Assembly: GCA_003242355.1 (NCBI GenBank)
Contig: QGUH01000257.1
Location: forward strand, 1-6,046
Source of the DNA: Pseudomonadota bacterium
GTDB taxonomy: Bacteria; Myxococcota_A; Polyangia; Polyangiales; Polyangiaceae
Length of the DNA: 6,046 nt
Direction of reading: 5' to 3'
Part shown: positions 4,342-6,046 of the stretch, one piece after another
Layout: every line of letters starts with the position of its first letter
Numbering within the stretch: position 1 is the first letter of the stretch
The notes under the pieces: model-generated
The model's database searches: none
What the model was told of the DNA's origin: nothing
Seen by the model: the letters and a program-made list of their open reading frames with translations, nothing else
Program-made: the position numbers and the translations under genes

Positions 4342-6046
4342 ATGGGTGGTTGGATGCTTTGGTCGCGTATCCCCGATCGAGTGCCCGGGCGCGCGCTTTG
4401 CGCGCTGCTCGCCGTCGGCGTCGCGCTCGGCGCCTGCGACGAAGGTGGCAAACGGCTCGACGCCTGCATCGGCAAGGAAGGCTGCGCCTGCTACGGCAGC
4501 GGCACCTGCGAGGCGGGGCTCGCGTGCTCGTCGGACGTCTGTGTGGCGCCTTCCACGGGCGGCAGCTCGGGGGGTGGCGGAACGTCGTCGCCGCGATCGG
4601 GCGCTCCCGGCCAGGGGGAGGGGGGGCACGCAGATGCGGGAAGCGGACCGTTCGGCGACGCGGGCGACTCCGGCGTGATGCCGGGCAACGGAGGCTCGGG
4701 CGGCGGCGCGCAGAACGGTGACGGCGGCGCGGCCGATCCCGACGAGCTCCCGCCGAGTGCCGGCGCGGGCGGTGGCGACGGAGGGAAACCGCCCGGCGGC
4801 TCGACCGGGGCGATTGCGGGCAACGGCGGCGAGCCGAGCACCGAAGCGCTGAAGGCACGGGCCCTCGCGCTCCACGAACGGCACGCCTGCGCCGTCGTCA
4901 CCGACGGCACGGTCCGCTGCTGGGGATACGACGCGGATGGACAGATTGGCGACGGGACTCAGGGCGCGGGCAAGCCGCCCACCGAGGTGTCCGGCATCGA
5001 CTCGGCCGTGAGCGTGGCGGTCGGCGAGACGTTCAGCTGCGCGCTCCTGGACGACGGCACCGTGCGCTGCTGGGGGGACGACCAATCCGGCCAACTCGGT
5101 TGGGACCGCGGTGAAAGGAGCCTCGTTCCCGTCGAGCCCGTCGGCATTTCCGGCGCGACGCAGATCGCGGCCGGCAACGATGCCGCGTGCGCGCTCATCG
5201 ACGACGGCTCGATCCGCTGCTGGGGCTCCGGCACTGCCGGACAGCTCGGCAACGGCGACACGAGGAGCGCCTTCGCTCCCGTGACCGTGAGCGGCATCGA
5301 CGATGCGCTGCAGATCGGGCGGGGCGAGGCCTTCGCCTGCGCGCTCCGGGAGAATCAAACCGTCTGGTGCTGGGGCAGCAATCTGAACGGGCAGCTCGGC
5401 GACGGCACCAAGGACGATCGCGACGAGCCCGTGCAAGTGCAGGGCGTGGCCTCGGCGGTGGCCATCACCGTCGGCGCCCGGTTCGCCTGCGCCTTGATCG
5501 AGGACCGAACGGTCCGCTGCTGGGGGCGGCAAGCCGAGTGGCAGCTCGGCAACGGCGTCCACCAGGACGCGCTCGAGGCCAAGGAGGTGCTCGGCCTCGA
5601 CGATGCGGTCGCGCTCGCAGCCGGCAACTCGCACGCGTGCGCGCTTCGCCAGACGGGCACGGTGCGTTGTTGGGGCTCCAACGACTTCGGCGAGCTCGGG
5701 AACGGCACCCGGGGAACGATGTATCGCCCGTGGGACGACGTTGCCGGCCTCACCGACGTCGAGGCGATCGCCGCGGGCAACGACGTGACGTGCGCGATCC
5801 TCGAGAACGGCGGCGTCGAGTGCTGGGGCAAGAACGACTCGTGGCAGCTCGGCACGCCGGAGCCCGCTTTTTCGGAGTGGCACCGCACGGTTCCGGGGTT
5901 CGTCGGCGGCGGCTCGATTCCCGCGCTGCGCGAGCCGGAGCGCCCCGAGCCCGTCGAAGACGTCGTCGAGCTCGTGGCGGGCGGCGGGTACACGTGCGCG
6001 CTCACGCGCGACGGCGACGCGACGTGTTGGGGCTATCGGATCGCCG
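4342..6046 (+). CDS. RCC1-repeat lipoprotein (3' end cut by window)
   Basis: This is a predicted exported lipoprotein with a beta-propeller-type repeat domain; no enzymatic role is apparent, and a binding or scaffold function at the cell surface or periplasm is an inference. At least 568 residues are visible and the frame is open to the window end. A basic N-terminus and hydrophobic stretch (ALCALLAVGVALGAC) end in the lipobox LGAC with the lipidated Cys at 32. Asp follows at +2, which in E. coli would mean inner-membrane retention but may not apply here. Residues 42-67 form a six-Cys module (Cys 42, 48, 50, 56, 62, 67). A Gly/Ser/Asp/Pro linker spans about 71-165. From 181 on there are eight RCC1-like repeats of the type CAL-x-DGTVRCWG-x-GQLG. 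The start is uncertain: ATG 4342, ATG 4354 and GTG 4381 all keep a usable signal peptide, and none has a clear ribosome site. The Cys module, linker and repeat layout is typical of myxobacteria. Confidence 0.9.
   Translation, partial: MGGWMLWSRIPDRVPGRALCALLAVGVALGACDEGGKRLDACIGKEGCACYGSGTCEAGLACSSDVCVAPSTGGSSGGGGTSSPRSGAPGQGEGGHADAGSGPFGDAGDSGVMPGNGGSGGGAQNGDGGAADPDELPPSAGAGGGDGGKPPGGSTGAIAGNGGEPSTEALKARALALHERHACAVVTDGTVRCWGYDADGQIGDGTQGAGKPPTEVSGIDSAVSVAVGETFSCALLDDGTVRCWGDDQSGQLGWDRGERSLVPVEPVGISGATQIAAGNDAACALIDDGSIRCWGSGTAGQLGNGDTRSAFAPVTVSGIDDALQIGRGEAFACALRENQTVWCWGSNLNGQLGDGTKDDRDEPVQVQGVASAVAITVGARFACALIEDRTVRCWGRQAEWQLGNGVHQDALEAKEVLGLDDAVALAAGNSHACALRQTGTVRCWGSNDFGELGNGTRGTMYRPWDDVAGLTDVEAIAAGNDVTCAILENGGVECWGKNDSWQLGTPEPAFSEWHRTVPGFVGGGSIPALREPERPEPVEDVVELVAGGGYTCALTRDGDATCWGYRIA
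4882..6042 (+). repeat. Eight RCC1-like repeats, 150-bp period
   Basis: The first Cys codon of each repeat is at 4888, 5038, 5188, 5338, 5488, 5638, 5791 and 5995. The first six are spaced by exactly 150 bp (50 residues), the seventh by 153, and the eighth by 204 because of an insertion. Each repeat carries a second Cys ten residues later, immediately before Trp-Gly, then a GQLG-type turn (WQLG in repeats 5 and 7, GQIG in repeat 1, GELG in repeat 6). The DNA of the repeats has diverged, so the array is old and not a recent tandem expansion. RCC1 propellers usually have seven blades; here an eighth copy is visible and the gene runs on. Confidence 0.88.

Noticed and set aside
2571..4475. Long minus-strand open frame spanning fmdB, the spacer and tatD
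   Set aside because: It overlaps tatD on the same strand in a different frame and is Arg/Ala-rich; the TatD frame carries all the conserved motifs.
4156..5883. Long minus-strand open frame opposite the RCC1 gene with a periodic look
   Set aside because: Its periodicity is just the reverse image of the RCC1 repeats; the plus strand holds the signal peptide, lipobox and repeat motifs.
4882..6042. Regularly spaced repeats considered as a CRISPR array
   Set aside because: The repeats are divergent at DNA level, lie inside one open reading frame and encode RCC1 motifs at a 50-residue period.

Overview
This high-GC window, with coding regions strongly biased to G or C at third codon positions, most likely comes from a soil-type proteobacterium-like lineage. 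The best guess is a myxobacterium (Myxococcota, Polyangiales-like). The main pointer is the last gene, a lipoprotein with a short cysteine-rich module, a long Gly/Ser/Asp-rich linker and RCC1-type repeats, an architecture common in that group. This assignment is inferred from gene style, not from any marker gene.

Positions 1-3011 hold the 3' part of a tightly packed plus-strand operon. It contains urtD and urtE (the two ATPase subunits of a urea/short-chain amide ABC importer), fmdA (formamidase) and fmdB (small zinc-ribbon protein). Gaps between genes are only 4-27 bp. The binding protein and permeases (urtA, urtB, urtC) are presumably upstream, outside the window. Read together, the operon imports a small amide and hydrolyses formamide to formate and ammonia for nitrogen supply. 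No urease or urea carboxylase gene is visible, so the importer may serve formamide rather than, or as well as, urea.

Positions 3012-3328 contain no intact gene. They hold a 13-bp perfect hairpin 50 nt after fmdB (probable operon terminator), then a stretch that looks coding but has no start codon and is split between two frames (probable gene remnant or frameshifted small gene, with a Cys motif), then a second 13-bp hairpin placed between two convergent stop codons (probable two-way terminator).

Positions 3329-4159 on the minus strand encode a complete TatD-family metal-dependent hydrolase. A 182-bp divergent spacer (4160-4341) carries an 11-bp direct repeat but no convincing promoter. From 4342 to the window end runs a plus-strand lipoprotein gene, cut off by the window edge, whose visible part contains eight RCC1-like repeats, the first six at an exact 150-bp period.

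Most of this is recognisable biology. The parts worth a second look are the pairing of a Urt-type importer with formamidase, the frameshifted Cys-motif ORF between the hairpins, the altered zinc-ribbon ligand in FmdB and the very regular RCC1 array. I found no CRISPR array, insertion sequence, RNA gene or clearly novel defence-type system.
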